A stretch of 64,000 nt of DNA from Bog-473 sp963754445 (GTDB lineage: Bacteria > Actinomycetota > Acidimicrobiia > Acidimicrobiales > RAAP-2). This document shows positions 36,274-44,616 of the stretch, piece after piece. The position numbers and the translations under genes are program-made. A model generated the notes under the pieces. The model did not search any database, was not told the origin of the DNA, and saw only the letters and a list, made by a program, of their open reading frames with translations. Numbering within the stretch: position 1 is the stretch's first letter; each line of letters opens with the position of its first letter. The stretch covers positions 2,170,001 through 2,234,000 of the forward strand of contig CAVWFT010000001.1 of the NCBI GenBank assembly GCA_963754445.1. Direction: 5' to 3'.

Positions 36274-37524
36274 ATGCCCATCAACGTCACGCCGACACCG
36301 GGACTGAGCGACCACATCAACGACATCCGGCTGCGCACGGCGCGGATCGTCAACGAGGAGATCCTGCCCAACGAGGCGCTCCTGTGGCACGCCCGGCGTA
36401 GCGACGTCACCGAGGCCGAGCGGGACGAGGCCAGGGCGCTGCGCACGAAGGTCCAGGAGAAGGTGAAGTCGGAGGGTTTGTGGGCGCCGCACCTGCCCCC
36501 CGAGTACGGCGGCATGGGCATCGACTTCATGGCCCACGCGTACATGAACGAGATCCTGGCCTATGCCGTCGGTGCCGCCTCGCTCTTCGGCGTGGTCGCA
36601 CCGAACTCGGGCAACCAGACGATCCTGGTCAAGTACGGCACGGAAGAGCAGAAGCGCAAATGGCTGCTCCCGCTGGTCGAGGGCACCATGCAGTCGGGTT
36701 TCTCCATGACCGAGCCGGAGAACGCCGGCTCCGATCCCCGCTCCATTCAGACCACGGCGGTCCGCGAGGGTGACGAATGGGTCATCAACGGGCACAAATG
36801 GTTCACGTCCAACGGACTGGCGGCCGACTTCTTCATCGTGATGTGCCGGGTCAAGGAATCGAAGGACGAGGAGGGTCCCGGACGGATGGCCCAGATCATC
36901 GTGCCGACCGCCAACCCGGGGGTCATCATTGAGCGGGGCATCGGCATCTGGGGCAGCCCGAAGTCCGATCACTGCGAGGTGCGCTACGACAACGTCCACG
37001 TGCCCCTCGACAACCTGCTGGGCCAGGTGGGTGACGGTCACCGGGCGGCCCAGGACCGCCTCGGGGCGGGCCGGATCTTCCACTGCATGAACTCGGTGGG
37101 CCAGATGTGGCGCGCCTTCGACCTCATGATCGAGCGACTGCTCACCCGCGAGGTGCACGGCGGCCTCCTCAAGGACAAGCAGTTCATGCAGGGCTTCGTC
37201 GCCGAGAGCTACATGGACCTCCAGTCGGCCCGGTTGATGACGATCCACGCGGCCGAGAAGGTGGACGCGGGCGATCCGCAGGCCCGCACGGAGATCAGTG
37301 CCATCAAGGTCTTCGTCCCGGCGGCCTACAGCCGGGTGGTCGACCGGGCCATCCAGGTCTGGGGCGCCGCCGGTGTGACCAACGACCTCCCGTTGGCCCA
37401 GATGTACCTCACCGCGCGCACGCTCCGGTTGGCCGACGGCCCCGACGAGGTGCACCGCATCCTCATCGCCAAGAACGTGCTCCACCACTACGAAAAAGGG
37501 CAGAGCTGGGACTTCGCCGGCTGA
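36274..37524 (+). CDS. Acyl-CoA dehydrogenase
   Basis: 416 residues; the ATG at 36274 follows GGGGGGA. The N-terminal helical region (NDIRLRTARIVNEEILPNEA) is followed by EGLWAPHLPPEYGGMGIDFM. The FAD/substrate motif is GFSMTEPENAGSDP, and WVINGHKWFTSNGLAADFFI is the standard middle domain. The C-terminal helices end with QVWGAAGVTNDLPLAQMYLT then RLADGPDEVH. It oxidises an acyl-CoA with electron transfer to ETF, in beta-oxidation or branched/aromatic acid catabolism. The group containing IPVALADGPDEVH-like ends is often annotated for medium or short-branched substrates, but I do not assign one. It follows NDH-2 in the same direction. Confidence 0.9.
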   Translation: MPINVTPTPGLSDHINDIRLRTARIVNEEILPNEALLWHARRSDVTEAERDEARALRTKVQEKVKSEGLWAPHLPPEYGGMGIDFMAHAYMNEILAYAVGAASLFGVVAPNSGNQTILVKYGTEEQKRKWLLPLVEGTMQSGFSMTEPENAGSDPRSIQTTAVREGDEWVINGHKWFTSNGLAADFFIVMCRVKESKDEEGPGRMAQIIVPTANPGVIIERGIGIWGSPKSDHCEVRYDNVHVPLDNLLGQVGDGHRAAQDRLGAGRIFHCMNSVGQMWRAFDLMIERLLTREVHGGLLKDKQFMQGFVAESYMDLQSARLMTIHAAEKVDAGDPQARTEISAIKVFVPAAYSRVVDRAIQVWGAAGVTNDLPLAQMYLTARTLRLADGPDEVHRILIAKNVLHHYEKGQSWDFAG

Positions 37525-37820
37525 GCCGTCACTGAACCCACCCTTCATCGAGTTCCCTCGGTCAGCCGACTGTTTCGGTAAACGTCGAGACCTGAGCACA
37601 CCCCTTTGAAATGGGTCACTCCCGCCGAATCCCCGGAAGGGCATCAGGCCGCTCGCCCTCCCGCCTTGCCTGAAACCAACTGGCGGCGCTCCTCGCGACA
37701 CACCATGCCGAGCACCGGAACGTTGCTCTCGCAGCGCACTCTGCACAGATTCGAACAGCTGGCCCAGCCGGCCACGCCGCGTCTCGAGCTCATCGACCCG
37801 GTCCGGGGCATCATGGGTGG

Positions 37821-40800
37821 ATGCGGACCCTCCGCGTGCGGTTGCTGGGCGCCCTCCAGGTCGAGGGGTGCGAGCCCAAGGCGCTCGGCCGCCGCCAGGT
37901 GCGCACCCTGCTGAAGATCCTGGCCCTGGCTCGATGCCAGCCGGTCTCGTCGGATCGCCTCGCGGACTGCCTGTGGCGCGACGAACCGCCGGCGAGACCG
38001 GCCAACCAGCTGTCCGTTCTGGCCAGCCGGCTGCGCGCCGTCGTGGGGGCCGATCGAGTCCGACAGAGTGACGCCGGGTACACACTGCTGGTCGACTGGC
38101 TCGACGTCGTTGCGCTGGAGGAATACGCCGCCGAGGCCGACAGTCGTCGCGCCGACGGTGCGTTTGCCGCGGCGCGCGCCGCGGCGGCGGCCGGTCTGTC
38201 GCTGCTGCGAGGCCCCCTGTGCGCCGACGAACACGACGCGCCCTGGGTGGAGCTGGAAAGGTCCGCCGTCGACCGGCTGGTCAACCGGTTGGTCGAGACC
38301 GCCGCCTCCACCGCCCTCGCCACTGGTGACTGGACCGGCGCGGCGGATCTGGCCGAGAGGATGCTGGCGGCCGATCCGTTCGACGAAGCCGGGCTACGGA
38401 TACTCATGGAGAGCCTGGCCGGCTCGGGTCGTCCCGCGTCCGCCTTGGCGGCATACGCGACGACACGTGGGCGACTCGCTGACGAGCTGGGCGTGAGTCC
38501 GTCGCCCCCGACCGAGGCGCTGCACGAGGCAATCCTCCTGGGCGAACGACGATTCGACGCGGCCGCGGAGACTCCGGTGATGGCACGGCGCGAGCATCTG
38601 CCGGGACGCGCCGCGTCGATCGCGGCGCTCGACGACCTGCTCGACGTCGCCGCGTCAGGACACGGACAGGTCGCAATGATCGAGGGCGAGGCGGGAATCG
38701 GCAAGTCCCGCCTCTTGGAGGTCTGGTCTGCCCACGCCGGCGACCGAGCCCGCGTCGTCTCGGTCTCCTGCGACGAGCTGGGTCGATCGTTGCCGCTGCA
38801 ACCCCTCCTCGATGCGGTCGGCGTCCTGCTGCGCGACCCGGAGGCCGGCCGCCCCGACGCGCTGCTCGGCCCCGATATCGGTGTGCTCGGACCACTGGTC
38901 GGCGTCCTGTCGGAGCCCGCCGATCCGACGCAGCTGGCCGCGCTCACGGATCCCGGCGCCGGGCAGTCGCTCCTCTTTGCCGCCTTGTTCGGAGTGCTGC
39001 GCCGGCAGTCCGAGAACCGGGCACTCGTACTCATCATCGACGACTTGCACCTGGCCGACGCAGCCACGACTGCCTGGGTGGGCCAAGCGTCGAGGAGCCT
39101 GGCCGGTGCGCCGGTCATGGTGGTTGGTTCTCGGCGCATAGAAGAGGCCGTACCCATCCGTGGAGTCAGCACGGTCTCGCTGGGCCCACTCGACCTCCCT
39201 GCGGTGACAGAGATCGTCGGCCCCGAGCGCGCCCCGGCGCTGTTGCGACGAAGCGGAGGACATCCGCTGTTCCTGGTGGAGCTGGCCGCAGCGGACAAGG
39301 ACGTCGAGCTCCCGACGACGATCCGCGCCTCGGTGGAGGATCGCTGCGCCCGGGCCGGCCCGGCGAGCACGACCTTGCGGATCGCGGCGACCATCGGCCC
39401 CCAGGTCGATCTGGACGTGCTGTCCGCCGTGACCGGCGACCCTTCGGGACGTCTCCTCGACCATTTGGAGGAGGGGGTCCGCCGGCGCCTGCTCAAAGAG
39501 GCCGGTCCGGGCTTTGCCTTCACCCACGGACTCGTCCGCGAAGCCTTGGCGTCGAGCGTGTCGTCGTCCCGCGCCGCCTACGTGCACCGGCAGGCGGCCC
39601 GGGCACTCGGCGCACGCCCCGATGCCGATCCTCTCGTGGTGGCCCGGCATGCCCGCCTCGGCGGTGAACGCGCCCAAGCCTCATCGCTCCTCGTCGAAGC
39701 GGCCCGCCTCGCCGTGGCGCGCTTTCACTACGAGGACTCGCTCCACCTCCTGGACGAGGCGATTGCCCTCCACGACACCGCCACGGCGCGGCTCGATCGA
39801 GCACGGGTGCATTCGATGTTGGCCAGACATGACCTGGCGACAGCCGACCTGCGCGCGGCGACAGGCTTGGGAGCGGGTACCGAGGCGCTCGAGGTGGCGG
39901 CCTGGTCGGCCCACTATCAGCGCCGCTTCGACGACGCCCTCACTCTGGCGGACCGCGGCGCAGGCGAGGCGACCGATCCCGAGCTTCGAGCCAGCTGCCT
40001 GGCTCTGGGCGGCTGGATCTCGCTGTCGACCGGCGACCTCGTCGGAGCCGAGTCGCGACTCGAACGCGCCGTCGTGTCCACACCGGTCGGGCCGGGCCGC
40101 CTGGCGAATACCTGGCTCGGATGGCTGCGCACGTACCAGTCCCGACCCGAGGAGTCTCTGCGCCTGGTCAGGCTCGAACCGGGAACAGGACTGGCGAGCT
40201 ACCGGTTCCCCAACGCCTACGCCCAGATGGCGGCAACAATGGCCCTGGCGACGCTGGGCCGGGTCGACGAGGCCATGGAAACACTGGACGCATTCAGCGC
40301 GGACGTCGCCAGGATGGGCGCAGATCGCTGGACCGCCAGACCGATCAATCTTCGCGGCTGGATCGTGCGCAACTTGGGGGCGTTCTCCGAGGCCGACGAG
40401 CTCAACCAGGTGGCGATCGAAGCAGCTCGGTCGATCGGCATGGCGGAACCACTGGCCAACGGCCTCCTCGACCTGGCGGCGGGACGGCTACTGGCCGACG
40501 ACTTCGACGCCGCCACAGCACTGCTCGACGAGGCCGACGAGGTCAGCGCGGTCCAGCACGCATTCCGCTGGCGCCACCGGCTGCGGGGACGGCTCCTTCG
40601 AGCCAGACTCGATCTGGCCCTCGGTGCGACCGAGCGGGCCCTGGCCACCTCGGACGAGCTCGCCGGCGAGGCAGCGGGGCTCGGCCTGCCCCGCTACGAG
40701 GTCCAAGCTCGACTCGTCGGCTCCCTGGCCCGCCACCAGGGCTCGGATCGAGTCGAGCTCGGCGACATCGACATCCTGCTCTCGAAGCTGGGTGATGTCG

Positions 40801-40958
40801 CCGGCCTCGAAGCATGGTGGATCACCGCTCAGATTGCTCGGACGTTCGGGGTCGAGGCGTGGGAGCAGCTGGCCCGTCGGCGTACCGCCACCCTGGCCAG
40901 GGTCGCCGGCCCCTATGCGCCGTCCCTGGAGCGATGGGCCGGCAGGCTGATCGTCTAG
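37821..40958 (+). CDS. SARP/BTAD-domain AAA regulator (1045 aa)
   Basis: A large SARP-like transcription activator. The N-terminal OmpR-like DNA-binding domain is MRTLRVRLLGALQVEG, then RRQVRTLLKILALARCQPVS. The bacterial transcriptional activator domain follows to about residue 245 (AADPFDEAGLRILMESLAGS, then LADELGVSPSPPTEALHEAI). Next is an AAA_16-type NTPase: Walker A GEAGIGKSR near 288 and Walker B LVLIIDDLHLAD near 401. The C-terminal ~450 residues are TPR-like repeats. Such proteins often switch on nearby secondary-metabolism genes. The stop overlaps the convergent phosphotransferase by 4 bp. The direct-repeat array at 42375-42430 is a possible target. Confidence 0.87.
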   Translation: MRTLRVRLLGALQVEGCEPKALGRRQVRTLLKILALARCQPVSSDRLADCLWRDEPPARPANQLSVLASRLRAVVGADRVRQSDAGYTLLVDWLDVVALEEYAAEADSRRADGAFAAARAAAAAGLSLLRGPLCADEHDAPWVELERSAVDRLVNRLVETAASTALATGDWTGAADLAERMLAADPFDEAGLRILMESLAGSGRPASALAAYATTRGRLADELGVSPSPPTEALHEAILLGERRFDAAAETPVMARREHLPGRAASIAALDDLLDVAASGHGQVAMIEGEAGIGKSRLLEVWSAHAGDRARVVSVSCDELGRSLPLQPLLDAVGVLLRDPEAGRPDALLGPDIGVLGPLVGVLSEPADPTQLAALTDPGAGQSLLFAALFGVLRRQSENRALVLIIDDLHLADAATTAWVGQASRSLAGAPVMVVGSRRIEEAVPIRGVSTVSLGPLDLPAVTEIVGPERAPALLRRSGGHPLFLVELAAADKDVELPTTIRASVEDRCARAGPASTTLRIAATIGPQVDLDVLSAVTGDPSGRLLDHLEEGVRRRLLKEAGPGFAFTHGLVREALASSVSSSRAAYVHRQAARALGARPDADPLVVARHARLGGERAQASSLLVEAARLAVARFHYEDSLHLLDEAIALHDTATARLDRARVHSMLARHDLATADLRAATGLGAGTEALEVAAWSAHYQRRFDDALTLADRGAGEATDPELRASCLALGGWISLSTGDLVGAESRLERAVVSTPVGPGRLANTWLGWLRTYQSRPEESLRLVRLEPGTGLASYRFPNAYAQMAATMALATLGRVDEAMETLDAFSADVARMGADRWTARPINLRGWIVRNLGAFSEADELNQVAIEAARSIGMAEPLANGLLDLAAGRLLADDFDAATALLDEADEVSAVQHAFRWRHRLRGRLLRARLDLALGATERALATSDELAGEAAGLGLPRYEVQARLVGSLARHQGSDRVELGDIDILLSKLGDVAGLEAWWITAQIARTFGVEAWEQLARRRTATLARVAGPYAPSLERWAGRLIV

Positions 40959-41935
40959 AGCCGCCCGGCGCCCGCCACCGCCCGCTCCACCCACCAATCC
41001 AACTCCGGTCCCGTACCGCCAAGAGCCTTTTCCCAACCGAACTGCACCATCGCCCCGAGCATCTCGAGCTCGACCGCGGCGTCCCACCACCCCCCGGTGT
41101 CGATCCCGTGACGCTCCAACGCAGCGCGATAGGTCGAGATGGACTCGTCCTTGGTCTCGGGCAACAAGGCAGAGTTCAGAGCCAGGTACCACGACACATC
41201 GGCGAGCGGTGATGCCTCCCCGGGCGCCTCACCGAAGTCGAGCAACACCGTCCGACCGTCGTCGTGGCGGCCGAGGTTCGCCGCCTTCCAATCACCGTGG
41301 ACCAAGGTGTGCGGCATCCTGTCGAGCGCTCCCACCAGGGGGTCCGGATCCTCCAGGAGGGGCGCCACGACAGCGCTGAGCGACGGCGACACGTCGCCCA
41401 GGATGGACCAACCTCGGGCCATCACTTTCGGAACGAGGGCATCGCTTCCCAGCGCGGCCTCGGCGGCCGCGGTGGCCGGGGAGAAGATGCCGTAGCGCAC
41501 GGGCAGTGGCGTGAGACCGATGTCGTCGCGCCAACCCCAGAAGGCCGCATGCAAGGCCGCCATGTGGTCGAGGAAACGGCGGTGCTGCTCCACCGTCAGC
41601 GGGCGGTCGGGGGGCAGCAGCGCCTGCGTGACGTCCCGCAGGAGCACCCGGCCCACGGTGCCGTCCCAATCGGCACCGACCACCGCAGGGTCGATCACGT
41701 CCGGAAGCTGGTCGAGCAGCCCTCGGGTCCACAGCAGGACGTACCGCTGGCCCGGGTCACCGGTCGCCCGGAGCAGCCAGTCGTCCCGAGGGTCCTGGTA
41801 CTTCAGGACGAAGCGGCTCCCGTCGATGACGAGCCGCTCGAAGCGCGCCCCGGACTTGGTGTCCTCCGGCCTCCACTCCTGGCGGCTGGTGGCCGAGTCC
41901 AGCAGCCGCTGCAGGACCTGGGTGCGTTCAGCCAT
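40955..41935 (-). CDS. Aminoglycoside-phosphotransferase-fold kinase
   Basis: 326 residues with the APH/choline-kinase fold. The nucleotide lysine region is RFVLKYQDPRDDWLLR; the catalytic loop is LVHGDWKAANLG (HGD...N) and the metal site VLLDFGEAPGEASPLADVSW (DFG/D). The C-terminal helices are typical. Family members phosphorylate small hydroxyl compounds, including antibiotics, choline, homoserine or sugars. Resistance cannot be assumed from the fold. The ATG at 41935 overlaps the end of the upstream NTF2-like gene by 8 bp, so these two are one operon. It converges on the SARP regulator with overlapping stops. Confidence 0.85.
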   Translation of the reverse strand: MAERTQVLQRLLDSATSRQEWRPEDTKSGARFERLVIDGSRFVLKYQDPRDDWLLRATGDPGQRYVLLWTRGLLDQLPDVIDPAVVGADWDGTVGRVLLRDVTQALLPPDRPLTVEQHRRFLDHMAALHAAFWGWRDDIGLTPLPVRYGIFSPATAAAEAALGSDALVPKVMARGWSILGDVSPSLSAVVAPLLEDPDPLVGALDRMPHTLVHGDWKAANLGRHDDGRTVLLDFGEAPGEASPLADVSWYLALNSALLPETKDESISTYRAALERHGIDTGGWWDAAVELEMLGAMVQFGWEKALGGTGPELDWWVERAVAGAGRL

Positions 41936-42332
41936 GGTCCGGCGACGCCTCGGCCATCTCTGCCAACAACCCCGCGGACCACCGTCCTCCGCACCACACC
42001 TTGGCGCCGACGATACGACCGTCGGCGACCTCGAGCACGTGGGCCTGGTGGACGACGTGGGGGACGCCGCCCTCCTCCCAGGCCAGGGTGAACTCGACCA
42101 GCTCGCCGCTGGGCAGGGGGACACGGTCGACCTGTTCGAAATGGCCCGGGTCGGCGTACCAGCGAGCGAACTCGGCCCGCACGGCCTCGGCGCCACGCAG
42201 CGTCATGCGCCAATTCGGCACGGTGGCGTCCACGACGACATCCGCACTGAACGCCGGGCAGCGGCCCATGTCCGCATCCTCGATCGCCGCCAGGTACTGC
42301 TCGACCGGGCCACCGGCACCAATGTCATTCAT
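41928..42332 (-). CDS. NTF2/SnoaL-like protein
   Basis: 134 residues from ATG 42332 with GGAGG six bases upstream. NTF2-like features: helix MNDIGAGGPVEQYLAAIEDA, strand VVVDATVPNWRMTLRGAEAV, Trp/Phe-rich cavity residues (RAEFARWYADPGHFEQVDR) and the final strands PHVVHQAHVLEVADGRIVGA then VWCGGRW. It is likely a small-molecule binding protein or isomerase/dehydratase. Its overlap with the kinase gene suggests that the kinase and this protein handle the same compound. The divergent methyltransferase may belong to the same process; this is inference from arrangement. Confidence 0.75.
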   Translation of the reverse strand: MNDIGAGGPVEQYLAAIEDADMGRCPAFSADVVVDATVPNWRMTLRGAEAVRAEFARWYADPGHFEQVDRVPLPSGELVEFTLAWEEGGVPHVVHQAHVLEVADGRIVGAKVWCGGRWSAGLLAEMAEASPDHG

Positions 42333-42374
42333 GACGAACCTCCAGCTCGCGACACCAACGGGATATCGGTGACA

Positions 42375-42430
42375 TTGCCAGAGGTGTCTTGCCACCCGTT
42401 TGCCAGGCCCGGCGGCAAGCCGGTGGCAAG
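42375..42430. promoter_or_regulatory. Phased TTGCC repeat array between the divergent NTF2/kinase and methyltransferase genes
   Basis: TTGCCA occurs at 42375, 42389 and 42400. On the other strand it is mirrored by GGCAAG at 42414-42419 and 42425-42430. CTTGCCACC (42388-42396) and GGTGGCAAG (42422-42430) are a perfect 9-bp inverted repeat. The two sites in each arm are 11 bp apart, one helical turn. This is the architecture expected of a cooperative dimeric operator, and it lies in the only shared control region of the two operons. Confidence 0.6.
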
Positions 42431-42514
42431 GGCGGCGGATCATCGTGGGCCCCGACCCACGTGAGCGACAGGACCCTGCCCGGAACTGCCGTCATCGACC
42501 AAAGAGGAGGACCC

Positions 42515-43573
42515 ATGGCGATCAACGAAGAGAAACTGAACGATTTCATCGGCAAGTTCGTCGACGATTTCGGCTCGGCCATGCACGCGGCGACCGTCGT
42601 CATCGGCGACAAGCTCGGACTCTATGGAGCGCTTGCGGCGCGGGGACCGGTGACCGGGAAGGATCTGGCTGAGGGCCTCGGTTTCGATGCCCGGCTGGTG
42701 GAGGAGTGGCTGGCCGCCCAGTTCGTGAGTGGGTACGCCGAATACGACCCGTCCGAGCGCACCTTCTGGCTGAGCGAGGAACAAGCGGCCGTGCTGGCCG
42801 ACGATTCCACTCCCGCCTTTCTCGTCGGCGCCCAGACGATCACCGCCGCCATGTGGAAGGACGAGAAGCGCATCCGCGAGGCCTTCCGCCACGGCCAGGG
42901 GGTCGGCTGGCACGAGCACGACCACGACCTCTTCCACGGAACCGAGAAACTCTTCAAGCCGGGCTATCTGGCCAACCTCGTCACGACCTGGATTCCTGCG
43001 CTGGTCGACGTCGAGACCAAGCTCCGTGCCGGCGCCAACGTCGCCGACATCGGTTGCGGCCACGGCTCGTCGACGATCCTGCTGGCCCAGGCCTACCCCA
43101 CCGCTCGGATCACCGGCTTCGACTACCACCAGGAATCGATCGACCAGGCGCGGGCGCGTGCTGCGGAAGCCGGGATCGCGGACCGGGTGCATTTCGAGGT
43201 GGCGAGCGCTCAGGACTTCCCGGGATCCGACTACGAGCTCGTCTGTATCTTCGATGCCCTGCACGACATGGGAGATCCCGTCGGCGCGGCAACGCACATC
43301 CGAGATGCACTCGCGCCCGACGGCACCTGGCTGCTGGTCGAACCCATGGCCGTCTCGGGACTCGAGAACAACGTCAACCCCGTGAGCCGGGTCTTCTATG
43401 CGGCCTCGGTCGGCATCTGCACCCCGGCGGCGAAGTCCCAACCCGGGGGCTGTGCCCTCGGAAATCAGGTGCCGGACGAGCAGTGGGCCGACCTGCTCGG
43501 CAACGCCGGGTTCAGCCGATTCCGTCGTGCTACCGAGACGCCGTTCAATCGGGTCTTCGAGGCACGGCCATGA
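42515..43573 (+). CDS. Winged-helix + class I SAM methyltransferase (Rv2258c-like)
   Basis: 352 residues; ATG 42515 is preceded by AGAGGAGG. The N-terminal ~90 residues form a winged-helix-like domain (FGSAMHAATVVIGDKLGLYG then VTGKDLAEGLGFDARLVEEW). The catalytic domain starts with SAM motif I ANVADIGCGHGSSTILLAQA, and continues through ARITGFDYHQESIDQARARA and ELVCIFDALHDMGDPVGAAT. The arrangement matches the mycobacterial Rv2258c-type methyltransferase group, whose substrates are small aromatic or unknown compounds. It is divergent from the NTF2-like/kinase operon and shares its control region, suggesting linked regulation. Confidence 0.85.
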   Translation: MAINEEKLNDFIGKFVDDFGSAMHAATVVIGDKLGLYGALAARGPVTGKDLAEGLGFDARLVEEWLAAQFVSGYAEYDPSERTFWLSEEQAAVLADDSTPAFLVGAQTITAAMWKDEKRIREAFRHGQGVGWHEHDHDLFHGTEKLFKPGYLANLVTTWIPALVDVETKLRAGANVADIGCGHGSSTILLAQAYPTARITGFDYHQESIDQARARAAEAGIADRVHFEVASAQDFPGSDYELVCIFDALHDMGDPVGAATHIRDALAPDGTWLLVEPMAVSGLENNVNPVSRVFYAASVGICTPAAKSQPGGCALGNQVPDEQWADLLGNAGFSRFRRATETPFNRVFEARP

Positions 43574-43830
43574 GGTGGCCGTGCTGCACAGTCTCGAGCC
43601 GGCAGAGCTGGGAGGTCCCTGGATACTCTTGACCCGGGGACGCCCGGCGCGGCCCATGTGCCGAAATGGAGGGTGAATTCATCCTTCAGGGGGATGTAAT
43701 CACGGGCGCCTTTCCCTATCCTCGGGGTCATCGACCGCCGAGCCGGTCGACCGGAACGTGATGACCGGCTGGGAATCCGTGTCCTCACGCGAGACGCGGC
43801 CGGGCGAGAGTCACGACGACAAGGGAGTTC

Positions 43831-44442
43831 GTGGAACATTTTCTGGAGACATGGGGCTATGTCGCCGTCTTCGTCCTGAGCTTCATCTCTTCCATGGGTC
43901 TTCCGGTGGGGGCGGAAGTCGCGATCATCTACGGCGGAGTCCTGGCCAGCGGTCAGATCGCAGGCGAACCCCACCACCTCAACGTGGTGGTCGTCATCCT
44001 GGTCGCCACCCTGGCCGAGGTTTTGGGGTCCCTGGCCGGCTACCTGATCGGCTACTTCGGTGGGAGGACCCTGGTCGATCGGTTCGGGAAGTACGTGCTC
44101 TTGACCCACAAGGATCTCGACCGTGCCGAAGCATGGTTTGCACGACGGGGCGACCCCGTCGTGCTCTTCGGGCGTTTCATCCCCCTGCTCCGCTCCTTCG
44201 TGTCCTTTGCGGCCGGCCTCGGGGAGATGGCCATCGCCAAATTTGCGACCTACACCGTGATCGGCTGCGCCGTCTGGTGCACCGCACTCACCCTCCTGGG
44301 CTACTCCCTCGGATCGAGTTACAGCCACGTGCTCAAAGCCTTCAGCTACGCCGGATACGTGGCCGCGGTCCTCGTGGTGATCGCGGTGGCGGTCCTCTTC
44401 TGGCACCGCATCCGGGTCGTTCGTTCCGAGCGATCCAAGTGA
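43831..44442 (+). CDS. DedA-family membrane protein
   Basis: 203 residues; GTG 43831 follows AAGGGAG. DedA/SNARE-associated (now VTT) proteins help maintain membrane potential and lipid scrambling. The N-terminal re-entrant segment (YVAVFVLSFISSMGLPVGAE) has the family's acidic residue, and the hallmark is VLFGRFIPLLRSFVSFAAG, with the G-x-x-x-G-like FGRF-P-R motif. Four to five hydrophobic helices are present, ending with VLVVIAVAVLFWHRI. About 260 bp without a gene precede it; this stretch holds only an imperfect EcoRI-centred palindrome near 43673. Confidence 0.88.
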   Translation: MEHFLETWGYVAVFVLSFISSMGLPVGAEVAIIYGGVLASGQIAGEPHHLNVVVVILVATLAEVLGSLAGYLIGYFGGRTLVDRFGKYVLLTHKDLDRAEAWFARRGDPVVLFGRFIPLLRSFVSFAAGLGEMAIAKFATYTVIGCAVWCTALTLLGYSLGSSYSHVLKAFSYAGYVAAVLVVIAVAVLFWHRIRVVRSERSK

Positions 44443-44616
44443 CGCAACTGGACCCGACAGGACAGGACGACGTTCCCGGACGGCGCGGGAGCGCACCGAC
44501 CGGCTGACGACCCGACGAGGTTTGTCGCACCACATGCCGAGAACCTGCTGCACCACTCTGAGAAGAGACCGAGTTGGGATTTCGCCGACTGATGAGGCCT
44601 TCCGTCCAACGCTGCG

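Noticed and set aside
40955..41935. Phosphotransferase as an antibiotic-resistance gene
   Set aside because: The fold alone does not show this; many such kinases act on ordinary metabolites.
43669..43690. Imperfect palindrome centred on GAATTC
   Set aside because: Arms are only partly complementary and it is far from the DedA start; chance is a good explanation.
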